DNA of 64,000 nt, taken from contig NHZP01000006.1 of the NCBI GenBank assembly GCA_003313425.1, forward strand, positions 620,001-684,000, in the 5' to 3' direction. Positions 34,890 through 45,787 of the stretch are shown piece by piece (the stretch's first letter is position 1; every line of letters begins with the position of its first letter). A program made the translations under genes and the position numbers. The notes beneath the pieces were generated by a model that searched no databases, was not told the origin of the DNA, and was given only the letters and a program-made list of their open reading frames with translations. This stretch comes from Pseudopyrenochaeta lycopersici. Taxonomy: Eukaryota > Ascomycota > Dothideomycetes > Pleosporales > Pseudopyrenochaetaceae.

Positions 34890-35663
34890 TATATTTGGGA
34901 AAGTTTTACGTAAGCTTTAGCGCGCTCGATACAACATTTATGCACCGTCTGTGTAGCGTTACGGACACAATTATATGCCCTGACAGTAGGATCATACTAA
35001 CGTTATTTATTTGTTAATAGATGAGCTATTTAAGGCCATGCTTACGGACTAATAAGTTTGTAAATTCAATTGTTATTATAATCAGAGTCTAAACGACCAC
35101 AAGCTAGGCTTTCAGCCATGAGTTTGCGAGCTCTCATTGTTCTTCTCAAAACTAGAGCCTTATTATCAACAGGCAGCGAACGGTGTTCGGGCGAATGACG
35201 ATGTTGGTTTCGGCCGTTAAATCCCACCGAGTTTCTACCAGTGTACCTAGACTATTTTGGGTATAATTAAAGCTTTCGCTACGCCGCGGTGCTTTGCTCT
35301 TATTGGCTACAAGGCATGGTCCTCCTTCCGTAACGCCATCTTGTATTAGGTATTATGGTTTACAATGAAATCACAGGCAAACTTGTAAAACCAGACAACT
35401 GAGGGATCGGAACAGTAATTTGTCCGGTGACTACTCGTTGTTTACTAAACAGGCCGCCAAATCATGATGCCCGCAAGTTGTTACCACCTCCTTGAGAAGG
35501 TGATGAGTATTGTCGCTGGCTACGTCCAGATAAATAAACGTTGCATCTCCACGATATTTGTAAGTAGAAAATATCAGCAGCGACAAAATAGCTCCCTCTA
35601 GTCATCATCATCGTCATTATTATTATTATTGTTGTTGTTGTTGTTGTTGTTGTTATTACCACC
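34890..35663. other. Upstream region of NmrA-like gene with trinucleotide repeat
   Basis: 770 bp of mostly ordinary sequence. The end, 35602-35657, is a run of TCA, ATT then GTT trinucleotides directly before the start codon, so it would lie in the 5' leader. No other gene is seen. Confidence 0.45.
35602..35657 (+). repeat. Trinucleotide microsatellite (TCA/ATT/GTT)
   Basis: Consecutive TCA, ATT and GTT units ending 6 bp before the ATG of the NmrA-like gene; length variation here would alter its 5' leader. Confidence 0.85.
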
Positions 35664-36764
35664 ATGTCTCGCCAAACATCCCATATATTCGTCATTGGCG
35701 GCACAGGAGCCCAGGGTATCCCTGTGATCCGTGGCCTTGTCGAAGACAGGAAATATAAAGTGCGCGCACTCACTCGCGATGTCAACTCTCGTCGCGCAAA
35801 AGAGTTGGTCGCACTGGGAAACGTCGAATTAGTACAAGGGACATTCGCGAGTGAAGCAGATCTCCGCAATGGTTTCCGAGGTTGTGACGGCGCCTTCGTG
35901 AACATCGACGGCTTCAATTGCGGCGAGAAGACAGAGGTCTACTGGGCGATTCGGGCTTATGAGTTGGCGCTCGAAGAGGGTATCAAGTTCTTTGTCTATG
36001 GCAACTTGGACTATGTGTATAAGAAGAGTGGATATGATCCCAAGTTCCGTACAGGGCATTACGACGGCAAGGGAAGAATCGCTGAATGGATTCTTGCGCA
36101 GAATCAAGATAATAAGGAGAGAATGGGTGCTTCCATCTTCACGACGGGACCATACATCGAGATGGCTATTACAGCGGGCTCCCCGTTCACTCCAACTGTC
36201 GAGGACGGGATAGTCACATGGAGAGTACCTCTAGGAAACGGAGCAGCCGTTCATGTGTCCTTGGATGACTGTGCACACTATGCTCGATGGATATTTGACA
36301 ATACGCAGCGGTCAAATGGGTTGGAACTTGCAGTCGCCATTGACCATGTTCACTACGCCGACCTCGCTGCATCATTCCAGAAAGTCACTGGCCATCGTGC
36401 TCAATACATTGACACCGACCTCGATACCTACTGGAAGACTGGGAATCTCTCTCGAGCGGCTGACCTTGGTTCAGGATATAATTCTGACCCTAATGATCCG
36501 GCGTTCATGACCTTTAGGCAGAACTTCACTGGTTTCTTTAATATGTGGAAGCATTCTGGTGGGAATAAGGGAATTATTCGACGAGATTACAAGTTGTTAG
36601 ATGAGATTCATCCTAATAGAATTAAGAGTGCAGAGGAGTTCTTTAGGAAAGAGGATGCTAATGGAAGAGCGCTGGGCTTAGGAAGTCTCTGGGATAGGGT
36701 ACAGGAGAAGAACTTGAGGCCTGTTCTGAAGCTTGGAGAAGACGGGATGCGCGGATCGCTGTAG
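35664..36764 (+). CDS. NmrA-like NAD(P)-binding protein
   Basis: Single exon, 366 aa. The atypical short-chain dehydrogenase fold is shown by the N-terminal Rossmann motif GGTGAQGIPVIRGL and the following VRALTRD, where an Arg suggests NADP(H) binding. VELVQGTF and GAFVNIDG are typical of NmrA proteins. The family includes the nitrogen regulator NmrA, redox sensors and isoflavone-reductase-like enzymes; the sequence does not decide between sensor and enzyme. A catalytic YxxxK is not clear (YVYKKSG is the nearest). It sits between the TIR transposon at 33.2-34.9 kb and a hAT element at 41.6 kb, an accessory setting. Confidence 0.82.
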   Translation: MSRQTSHIFVIGGTGAQGIPVIRGLVEDRKYKVRALTRDVNSRRAKELVALGNVELVQGTFASEADLRNGFRGCDGAFVNIDGFNCGEKTEVYWAIRAYELALEEGIKFFVYGNLDYVYKKSGYDPKFRTGHYDGKGRIAEWILAQNQDNKERMGASIFTTGPYIEMAITAGSPFTPTVEDGIVTWRVPLGNGAAVHVSLDDCAHYARWIFDNTQRSNGLELAVAIDHVHYADLAASFQKVTGHRAQYIDTDLDTYWKTGNLSRAADLGSGYNSDPNDPAFMTFRQNFTGFFNMWKHSGGNKGIIRRDYKLLDEIHPNRIKSAEEFFRKEDANGRALGLGSLWDRVQEKNLRPVLKLGEDGMRGSL

Positions 36765-38977
36765 TGGATTTGAGTAGCAGAAATTCATTTGTACGATATG
36801 CTTATCTTGCTTTGACACAATAGGCCAGGTGTTTTCTACTTTACATTGGATCGTTGGTAAAAGCTCGGCTCCGCTTTGGAACAGTGTTGGTGCCGTTCAG
36901 GATCTCTCATCTTGTCAGATTTTGTAACTCGCTATTATGGCTCTGTTCTCCTACGTTCCTCTCACGGGCATCGAGTACGTAAATCCATACAGATAAGTCT
37001 CTTCAGCAGAACCAACTACTAATGCATTGGTAAGTTAAGGAGACACTCAAACAAGAATAGATATTAAATTTTCAAGTAGCTGCGCTGAATTTGCTCGACT
37101 CATAATTATCCCTTGTGAACAGCCCAGCTCAATTCTTAGGTAAGCCTGTCGGTGTCCGTCGCCACAAAATCTGATACTTGCTTAACACGACCCTTAAAAG
37201 GTGTGATGCATTGAACAGTGGCGTCTGGGACTGTACAGGCCTTGGGACAATCAAACAACCGAGTACGAGGATAAGTAATAGCAATTGTGGAACCTGAATG
37301 TGCATGATTGTTCATCGTCTACACCACCGTTGCAGCGGAAAATGCTCCTTTTGGACTAGCCTTACACTGAATAGTAATCACAGTGCGGCAATGCCCACGG
37401 CCGCACACGGACTAGAGGCGCGAAGCTTACGGCCGTACATTCGCCTTGTATGTACCTAGAGCCTACTAAACATCTAGAATCAACTATCTTTTCTCAGAAG
37501 GCCGCAAGTTCGCAAGTCAGCGCTATTGGCATGTCATTTCGTGCGCTTCTTCCACACTACTGCTTGTTGTCTTAACATTGCCGCAAAGGTTCAATTCACA
37601 TCGGAGGCGCAGCCCACTCTTTCCTTTCCAACTCTATTCCTCCACAAAACCTTATAGCTAACCCAATGCGGTTCTCAATACTATTTCCCCAAGACTGCGA
37701 ACATATATTCTTACAGGTGATCGAGTGATTCCAGATCGGGAACAATCAAGACGCTTGACATTTCTCAAGACTTCCCTCTCAAACATAATCAAGCACTGCT
37801 TACTCTCACTGGCTCGCCTCTGACAAACGCAAGCACAGTCGCGTATGCACTTGCAGTAGTGAAATCCTCAACCCCCGTGCATGAGTGCAAAACATCATGC
37901 CTTAAGCGAGCAAGAGCGTCTATATTACAATAAGGCCAAGTTCTGCTTTCTGCTTTTCAACAAGGGACAAATTCTTCATTGCGCCAACGAGTAGCACAGC
38001 TCCAAATATCAAATTAAACGCTGATACTGTACGGGCGATAGGCGAATTCTCAAACCAGGATGTGCTATTAGGTAGATCTGGATTAACTTTGGGATGCTTT
38101 TGAGAGAGCCAGTCATCTCGCAGATAGCGGGTAACATAGATGCCATCCATTAATTTCTAGAACGTAACTAAGCCTGTTGTATCTCCAAGGACTTGCATCG
38201 TCGTATATGAGCTCTATTGATGACTCGTCTGCACCACGGACTGACGAGCCTAGATAAGGTCGTATTATGCTATGGAGGCCCTATAATTCAGCTTAGGGAG
38301 CTGTGCGGTCTGGTATTGCAAAGTGATCATTCGAGCTAAATACGCCAATATGCGCTGGATGAAGTTGATACCCAGTTCAGCTTGCAGTACGTCTGAAGCA
38401 CCTTCTGAAACTCGATCAATTTATTGAATATATTATTATCTACGTTATTCACGGTATTCATTCTTACTGTTAATGCCTCCTAGCCTTGTAGAGATCGCTG
38501 GGTCTCCATGTCCCTTGCGGATCTCAACTGCTCCTATATTGACCAAATTCATTCTCCCGTGCGGCCAAGCGACATTGAGTATGCAGAAGGTTCTGTGCTT
38601 TGGGATCGGCCATTGTCCGGATTGTGCGCAATCCATTTCCGCAGTGTGGATGTCAAAGACATGACGATGCTAAGAAAATGAGTGGAAGCAAGACTGGCGC
38701 GAAATCTGACCTCCGGCACCTGCAAGCCCAAATCATTGATCTCCAAACACCAGTACCTAGGTAACCGGATCGTTGAATTATGATGGAGCTGATTTAATGA
38801 AGACAAATTATGCACCTATGAAGTTGGCTCTAGTCTAACCCACCTTCGGCGATGTCGTGATCGCACTTGGATCCGTATTTGTAAGCCTCAGCATGTGCAA
38901 CACAATAAAGGCTTCAAAGAAGGCTTTCACAGGCTTCTAGCTAATTATCTCGCAACAGCCATAGTACAACAAGTGCT
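36765..38977. other. Long intergenic region, possible relic only
   Basis: 2.2 kb without an intact gene. Composition is normal to mildly AT-rich. The only protein-like signal is the short minus-strand relic at 37920-38150, listed separately. The rest shows no recognisable frames. Confidence 0.4.
37920..38150 (-). pseudogene. Possible relic of a fungal DUF6594-type membrane protein
   Basis: A 76-codon frame contains SPIARTVSAFNLIFGAVLLVGAM followed by a basic/polar turn and AELGLIVI. This resembles the first C-terminal transmembrane segment of fungal DUF6594 proteins and then stops. Nothing matching the rest of the family was found upstream, so I call it a fragment. The similarity is from memory of the family pattern; it could be coincidence. 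Confidence 0.3.
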
Positions 38978-40426
38978 ATGACATCTTCGAAACAACTCCA
39001 TTTAACCGCGTTCATGCGGCCCGTCTCCCTCCACACAGGAGCATGGCGGTATCCCGGCGCGTACCCAGATGCCAACTTCAATTTAAAACATCTCAAGTCC
39101 TTCATTCAAGCTCTTGAAGCCGCAAAATTTGACGCATTCTTCATGGCCGATCACCTCGCTGTGCTTAACATGCCCGTCGAAGCGTTGAAGCGCAGTCACA
39201 CAGTGACTTCATTTGAGCCGTTCACTTTGCTTTCGGCATTATCACAGGTTACAAAAGAAATTGGACTTGCTGCAACTGCTTCAACGACGTACGATGAGCC
39301 GTACCATATCGCGAGGCGATTCGCAAGCCTGGATCACCTTAGCGAGGGAAGAGCAGCGTGGAACATTGTGACAACGGGCAACCCGGAATCATCCAAGGAC
39401 TTTGGGCTTGACGAGCATGTGCAGCATAGAGAGAGATATAAGCGTGCAAGAGAGTTCTATGATGTCGTCACGGGCTTGTGGGATAGCTTTGCGGACGACG
39501 CGTTTGTGCGCGATCCCGAGAGCGGTGTGTATGTGGATCCAGAGAAAATTCATACTTTAAACCATAAGGGCGATGACCTGAAAGTAAAAGGACCACTGAA
39601 TATAGCGAGACCAGTGCAGGGCTGGCCAGTCATTGTGCAAGCTGGCCAGTCGGAGCCTGGTCGTCAGTTGGCTGCCGAGACCGCTGAGGTAGTCTTCTGC
39701 TCACCACCAGATCTGAAAGCCAGTAGAATTTTGTACGATGATATAAAAGGTCGCACGAAAGCAGCGGGACGGGATCCTGATCACATCAAGATTCTTCCCG
39801 CTGCGATGATAATCATTGGTGATTCGGTGGAAGAGACACAGCAAAAACGCTTGAAGCTCGACAGTTTGGTCCATTATGACAGCGCAATCTCATCACTTTC
39901 CATTGCTCTAGGTACAGATGCCTCAAAATTTGACCTAGATGGTCCGCTTCCGGCCGAGGAGGAGCTTCCGGCGACTAACGCCAGCCACACGAGTCGTGCC
40001 AGTGTCATCAGACTCGCAGAGACGGAAGGACTCACCATCCGTCAACTTGCTGGTCGCTATGGAGGATACGCAGGCCTTGCATTTGTGGGAACTGTAGAGA
40101 GTGTGGTCGATGAGATGGAAAGGTGGTTGGAAGAAGGGGCATCAGATGGGTTTACTGTGACATTCCCATTCTTGCCTGAGGGACTGGACGCAGTGACGCA
40201 AAAGCTCGTACCAGAGCTGCAACGAAGAGGGCTTTTTCGGAAGGAGTATGAAGGCGCGACATTGCGAGAGCATCTCGGACTTCCAAAGCCGGTGAATCAA
40301 TTTTTTGAGAAGAGTGTAAGTAATACAGCCAAGGGCGAAACCTCGCCGCTTGCTGCGAAAGGAAAGAGAAATCTCGATGCAGAGCACAGAGTAACAAAAA
40401 GAAAGAAGAGAAACTATGAAAACTAG
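38978..40426 (+). CDS. Flavin-dependent monooxygenase, NtaA/SnaA/DszA type
   Basis: Luciferase-like TIM-barrel monooxygenase that uses reduced FMN from a partner reductase; relatives desulfurise or oxidise nitrilotriacetate, sulfones and similar small molecules. Single exon, 482 aa. Family marks are: N-terminal HTGAWRYPGAYPDANFNL, FFMADHLAVL, LDHLSEGRAAWNIVTTGNPE, GWPVIVQAGQSEPGRQLAAE and DGFTVTFPFLPEG. The final 35 or so residues are unlike the family: a polar, lysine-rich tail ending around VTKRKKRNYEN, possibly a late read-through extension or a nuclear-localisation-like signal. No introns, and it is isolated between repeats. This family is widespread in bacteria, so horizontal origin is possible but unproven. 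Confidence 0.85.
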   Translation: MTSSKQLHLTAFMRPVSLHTGAWRYPGAYPDANFNLKHLKSFIQALEAAKFDAFFMADHLAVLNMPVEALKRSHTVTSFEPFTLLSALSQVTKEIGLAATASTTYDEPYHIARRFASLDHLSEGRAAWNIVTTGNPESSKDFGLDEHVQHRERYKRAREFYDVVTGLWDSFADDAFVRDPESGVYVDPEKIHTLNHKGDDLKVKGPLNIARPVQGWPVIVQAGQSEPGRQLAAETAEVVFCSPPDLKASRILYDDIKGRTKAAGRDPDHIKILPAAMIIIGDSVEETQQKRLKLDSLVHYDSAISSLSIALGTDASKFDLDGPLPAEEELPATNASHTSRASVIRLAETEGLTIRQLAGRYGGYAGLAFVGTVESVVDEMERWLEEGASDGFTVTFPFLPEGLDAVTQKLVPELQRRGLFRKEYEGATLREHLGLPKPVNQFFEKSVSNTAKGETSPLAAKGKRNLDAEHRVTKRKKRNYEN

Positions 40427-41597
40427 ATAACGAAGAAGCTGGCGTAGATGTCCGGACCTGTTATGGAACGAAGGTTCCTGTGAAGATTGCTTCTCTTAGC
40501 AGGGTCCAGCCATACTTATAGCTAATAGCTGAGCTAGCTCCTACTTATTAGTAAATATAATATATATATATAAATAAATTACTTACCTATAATAATTAGT
40601 AGCTAAGCTTAGTTTCTTCTAAGAAACCTTATATAGGCCTTTTTATCTCTACTAGTAATAGTAGCGTACGACGCTTTATACTACTACTACTAGCTAAAGT
40701 TATAGACTTATAACTAGCGCACTAGCTTTATAAGTACTACTATTCATTACTACTACTACTACTATTTTACTATAAGTTAGCTAGACAGCCTAGACTTTAC
40801 ACTATATAGTAAACTAATAAATATAGTATAAATCCCTAGTAAGAGCTACTAAAGTAAAGACTAGTACTTTACTATACTATAATACTAGTACTAAACCTAC
40901 TATATTTAAATAACTATAGTAAAGTATACTTAGTAAGATACTACTTTTTAAGATAAGTAGATATGTAACAATATATGAACCATGAATAGGTTACCTAACC
41001 TAGCGCCGGGTCACCTAACCTGGCCACAGGTCAGGTGACCCAGACTATAAAGAGGTCAGAAGACCGTTAATAGCTAGAAAAAGAATCTTACATACTAAAC
41101 ACCTAACACAACCTGCGATTAACTAACATAATTAGTAGCTAAGCTAGAACACTAGGTGAACCTACTAGGACTTCGTCCACCAGAATCGCAGTGTATTTAC
41201 TAGCAACATATTATTGCACTAGATCTATTACCTCTATAACAGAACTAGCAGCAACAGCTAAGAAGGAGCCGCGTTAGTTAATCTGTGCTAGTTAAAATTA
41301 GTAATTTACTAAGGAAGGGTAGCTAGAGGCGAATAACTAGCTAAATAAGGACCTAAGGAGCCCTAGAACTAGTAACCGCGATATAAGGATATATAGTACT
41401 TGTTAAGTAGTAGAGTTAAGCAGATAGTAAGAATAAAGGTAGTATTTATTAATAAGGAGTAATTATTAGAAGGTTATAGTAGCAAACTAAGGTTTAGTAA
41501 ACTAGGTGCGGCCTAGACTAAGGAAACTACTAAGGAGCTACTAAGCTACTAAAGGAACTAACAAGCAAATAAGTAGTTACGGAGGGACAGGACGGCC
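40427..41597. mobile_element. AT-rich remnants, possible LTR fragment
   Basis: Sequence shifts to RIP-like AT-rich DNA about 80 bp after the monooxygenase stop. A less-decayed block at 40964-41208 begins TGTAACAATATATGAACC and ends TACTAGCAACA, giving TG...CA ends over 245 bp, compatible with a solo LTR. Following sequence (41209-41590) has intermediate composition with frequent stops. No reading frame survives. Confidence 0.45.
40964..41208 (+). repeat. Candidate solo LTR
   Basis: 245 bp with TG...CA ends and a tandem motif (GGTTACCTAACC, GGTCACCTAACC, GGTCAGGTGACC) near the 5' end. No matching second copy in the window and no clear target-site duplication, so the assignment is tentative. 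Confidence 0.35.
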
Positions 41598-43184
41598 CAG
41601 GGTTGCATATTTACTAAGTAATAGTAATTACTATTACTAAGTAGTAAAAGCTCTTTAGTAATAGTAATTACTAATTAGTAATTACTAAGTTACTATTTAG
41701 TAATTAGTAAAATTCTAAAAATAGAAACTCTATATTTTTATAGTTCTATATCTAAAGCTTATAATATTTTTATATTATAACTATATATAGTAAATTAAAC
41801 TTATTAAATATAAAATTTTAACTATAGATTTATAAACTACTCTTTCTATCTATATTATTATATATAATATTCTAGAAATTTAGAAATAATAGGAATTAGA
41901 AAATATAATATAGTCTTACTAAAAAAATATATATTAAATAAAAAACTAGCTAATCTAAACTACCTAAAGAATTTAAGAAATCTATAGCTTCTAAATTAGA
42001 AGCTATAAAATCTTTATATAAATTATAAAAGCTTCTACTTAATTTAATCTCTTCTAGAGTATAAAACTCTTTATTATAAAGATTTAAATTATTTAAAAAA
42101 TAAAAATCTTCTTTAATAAACTCCTCTTTTAAAGTAAAATAATTCTCTTTAATAGCTAGTTTAGCTTTTATATTATCTACTTCTTTAGAAGTAATTATAA
42201 GCTTATTTATAAAGCTTTTAATTATATCTACATATAATTAGTAATAGTTATATATATATATAAATCGATAACTTACTATAATAGTAATAATAAAATATTT
42301 ATATTACCTAATAAATCTATTAATAGTAACTGTATAGAGAATAAAGTAGAACTATATTTAAAAGAACCTAGAATAACTAAGAATATAACTCTAGAAAACT
42401 ACTATAATACTAATAAAGATAGATTTCCTATAATATATAAAATAGCTAAAGACTATTTAGCTATATTAGCTACTTCTAATCCTAGTAAATCTACTTTTTC
42501 TAAAACAGCTAATATAGTAACTAAATCTAGAAATAGATTATTATCTAGTACTATTAAAAAATTAATTATATTAAAGGAATTAAATAGTATAGTAGATAAA
42601 GAAGAAATTATAAATAATAATTTATTTTTTAAAGATAATATAATTAGTAATTATAATAATAAATAAAAGAAAGGAAAAGAAAAAGAAAAAGAAAGGATAA
42701 ATATAGAAGAAGAAGAAGAAATAGAAGAAGATTTTAATATAGAAGATAAAAGTACTACTCGTATAACTAGTTTTAATACTAGTACTAATTTAAGTTCTAA
42801 TATTAGTAGAAATAGTAGAAATAGTAGAAATATAAGTCCTAGTAGTAATAATTTAATATAGTATTATAGTATATAATTATAATATTATATATTACTATAC
42901 TATAATATATAGAATAATAAGATATTTTAGTCTAAATATTATTAATATATAATAGTAGTGTTTATTTAGTTAGTTTTATAAATTTAGTTAGTTTAATAGA
43001 TTAATAAAGATTTTTTATTTAAATTTAATTACTTTTTTTTTAATATATAATTTATTAATATATTCTAGTCTCTAATAGTTAAAGAATCTAGATTTTACTA
43101 CTAGTAACTATATAATATAAAATATAGATTACTAAATTTTTACTAATTTATAATTTAGTAATTACTAAATTTTGTGCATCCCTG
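41598..43184 (+). mobile_element. hAT-type DNA transposon remnant
   Basis: About 1.6 kb with short inverted termini: CAGGGTTGCA at the left and, reverse-complemented at the right, CAGGGATGCA, both followed by AT-rich TAGTAATTACT-like subterminal repeats. The plus strand encodes a decayed hAT transposase C-terminus. The expected 8-bp target duplication is not seen (flanks GGACGGCC and CTACTACG differ), so one end may be displaced or rearranged. Confidence 0.65.
42240..42858 (+). pseudogene. hAT transposase C-terminal region (dimerisation domain), RIPed
   Basis: One frame stays open from about 42240 to a TAA at 42664-42666, then continues open to a TAG near 42858; the TAA could be a RIPed CAA. 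It reads VELYLKEPRITKNITLENYY, then DRFPIIYKIAKDYLAILATS, then FSKTANIVTKSRNRLLSSTI and KKLIILKEL. This is the hATC dimerisation pattern (YL...RFP...ARDYLAI.ATS...FS...R..L...LI.LK). A Lys/Glu-rich tail follows. No start is identifiable and upstream sequence is riddled with stops. Confidence 0.75.
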
Positions 43185-43423
43185 CTACTACGCTATCTAG
43201 GGCTGCATGATGTCCTCTATTACCGGAAATGGTCCTTATGTCTCTTCGCAATGCCATCCATTCCAGACGATCATGACTTGTGTGAGAGGCGAGAGCATGG
43301 TGTTAGATATGTGATCATCAGGTCTCATAGTTGGCTTCTGAATTGGAGCAGGGGTGTTGATAACAGAATGTACATAGCTGGCGCATCGTAACGGCCCATA
43401 CCCATAGGGTGCATGGCCATAAT

Positions 43424-43481
<58 letters not shown>

Positions 43482-43964
43482 TGAGAGGCGTTTGAAATTT
43501 TCTAAAAGAAGTGATATTTGGGGTTGTGCTGGTGGATGCCACCTAGCTAGCCGTGGTGTGGTGCCCGGATTTAGCTCCCGCAGTGGGCATTGCTCCAGAT
43601 CACTTTAGGTTCCGAGTTCTAACCTATTATGGCAAAGTCCAGCTCGATGATCTATGGCACGTGCGATATGGCTGGTAAGCTCTCAGTGACAATCACGCGC
43701 ACTCCAACCCCATTCTTCAAGGGGTCCAACGTCTCTCACATCAAGGGGTCGGCCATCCTCCCTGCTAGCGGTGGCAAAGTATAGACAGCTTTTGCACTAC
43801 TCTGTGCTTCGGCAATGCCACTTATTTGGGTACATTGGAGCGGCAGAAACCCGAAGCGAAGAATTGGTCTAACTGGTGGAAGAAGCAGCTGCTATATATC
43901 CTGCATTCCGATCGGGTACCATGTTGGCGACGCGGAGCCTACTACTGGCGGCACAGCGCTTTGG
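43185..43964. other. Intergenic with (AC)n microsatellite
   Basis: About 780 bp of normal composition between the hAT remnant and the HET gene. It includes an uninterrupted AC repeat at 43429-43478. Frames through the repeat encode Cys-Val runs and are not genes. Confidence 0.5.
43429..43478 (+). repeat. (AC)n dinucleotide microsatellite
   Basis: About 25 perfect AC units. Confidence 0.97.
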
Positions 43965-44129
43965 CTAGTTGCTTGATACCTCCTGGATTGGTTGCTCGTT
44001 GGATATGATAGGGCGCTGTATCGGTGCAACAACCCCTTCCGAAATTCTATATACACTTGGAGATTTCTTTTCAATACCAAGTTTCACCACGACCAGTTCC
44101 CTGTTGTCAAGCCGATAGCGATACCCCTG

Positions 44130-45787
44130 TCATTGTATTAGTCCTATGAGTTCTTTGCGGCCGGAACTTAGAGAACCTACGACGGCATGTTCCTTTGCAC
44201 TCTTGTGTTTCAACGGGAACCACATCTCCGGCACCCTTAGCTCTGTCAACGTCACAAGTTCGGGTAGCACCAGATTGGACACTTCTCTGGAGTCCGCTCT
44301 GATCATCTCGTGAAACAAGCCTTGTAACCGCGCAAGTGTACTGTGGGGTACGGGATGATAAATCACAGGTGCTAGAATGTCATTGAGATGTAAGTACCCC
44401 ATTTCTCGGGCAATTTCCGCAGCGGTAAGGTCACGGTGCTCGACGATTGCGTCGGAATGTCGGGTTCGCAAGGTTCCTACGAGTAATTAGGGACAGTCAG
44501 CATTAATCATGCGAAAAACTCATAGTGTTTGTGCCTTACTTAGAGAACCATTAGCGATTAGATATCTGACGACATTGATTGGAGCACGATTGTACGCAGC
44601 TTGATGGAGGGGCGTCCAGAACTTGGCTTTATCCGCCATATGAGGGGGTTCTGTTTAGCGTCAGTGAATGCGCGCTGCTTTTAAGGGCTAGATCGTTTCT
44701 TACTTAGACGGACCACATTTGCCCAATTCTCACAATACGCGTACCTAGCAACTTCAAGCAGCTCCATAACCTCATCCCATTTCCCATACTTTGCCGCATT
44801 GGACATCATGTCTCGCTGTTGCAGGTAGACTCCCGAGAACCTGGTCCTGATGATGCCACCTGGCCACATTGGTATGACATCCATTGAACCTATTTGTACT
44901 TTTCTGTCATTGCTGGGATGTTTCTCGTAACTAGAGAGCTCTGCAAAGTCGGAGCCTCTGCCGAAGGGCACAGTCGATGTGGCCTCGTGTTTTCGCTCTG
45001 GTTCTTCTGAGGATAGCGTGGATGGTGAAGTAGATGACTCATCCTTTAGAGACTCTTTGATTTCCTTCCGAAGCCGAACGAATGCCCTTTTCCGGCCCTC
45101 TCCATATATAAGTGGCATGTAGATGTCAAAGATGCCTAGGAGAGAGTACGCCGCATCTTCTTCGCGTCTTGCCTCGCGTCTTTCCGCCCATAACATTCGC
45201 TCATCAACACTAAAATCAACTAAAGAGCAACCTTGGAGAGCTTGCACAGAAATTCCTGTAATGTCATGGATCTCCTGCACGAGCGATACTTTATCCCCAA
45301 GTCGTTCGCCCTCCGCGGAAAAGAAATCAACAAACGTTGGAGCAATAAGCTCTTGGAGCGTCCAGCCGCGAGTAAACCATCTACTATGTCGAAAGGCTTG
45401 CTCCCACGTCTGCTGAGAAGATGAGTCGTTTTGAACAGAGCCACCGTGTGAAACATCGGATAGATAGACGTAGCATTTAGCCGCACCTTGGTACCAACGA
45501 AACATAGAGTTAATCGCCTCTGAAAGCTCTGCGCTGCTTGATTTGTCGATGCAGCAGGTGTCCACCCAGAAGTATTGGAGGTTGTCATTGGCGGCATGCT
45601 TCCCGCAGAACTGGATCTTTCTATAGCCAGCTTTAGTTTTGCCTGTACCCTCCGTTAAGTCTTTAAATGTAACCTCTTCATCGTCTGCTGCCCAGGTATG
45701 CGAAAGGACAGCATAGCGCGGAATTTTCCTGCCAACGAATTCAACCAGGCTGAATTCGCCGCCATTTTCAACTTGCAAAAGACGCAT
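44130..45787 (-). CDS. HET-domain protein with ankyrin-like C-terminus
   Basis: Heterokaryon-incompatibility type protein; by family, implicated in allorecognition and regulated cell death. Exons 44704-45787, 44540-44650 and 44130-44476 join in frame (513 aa) through GT-AG introns. I start at MRLLQVENGGEFSLVEF, the usual HET beginning, 20 codons inside a longer frame. HET motifs are RYAVLSHTWAADDEEVTF, YFWVDTCCIDKSSSAELSEAINSMF and RGWTLQELIAP. AAYSLLGIFDIYMPLIYGEG also fits. Charged linker sequence leads to ankyrin-like segments (WTPLHQAAYNRAPINVVRYL; TAAEIAREMGYLHLNDIL). An alternative last intron (donor GTCGTA, acceptor GACAG before 44113) would extend the protein to a stop at 43965 with RYRLDNRELVVVKLG, which resembles the family's usual ending. 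So the true 3' end is uncertain. Confidence 0.82.

Noticed and set aside
43236..43542. Minus-strand frames rich in Cys-Val
   Set aside because: Translation of the AC microsatellite.
44470..44480. Apparent frameshift at the last intron of the HET gene
   Set aside because: On recounting, the acceptor TAG followed by GAACC gives a phase that restores RTLRTRH; the three exons sum to a multiple of three.
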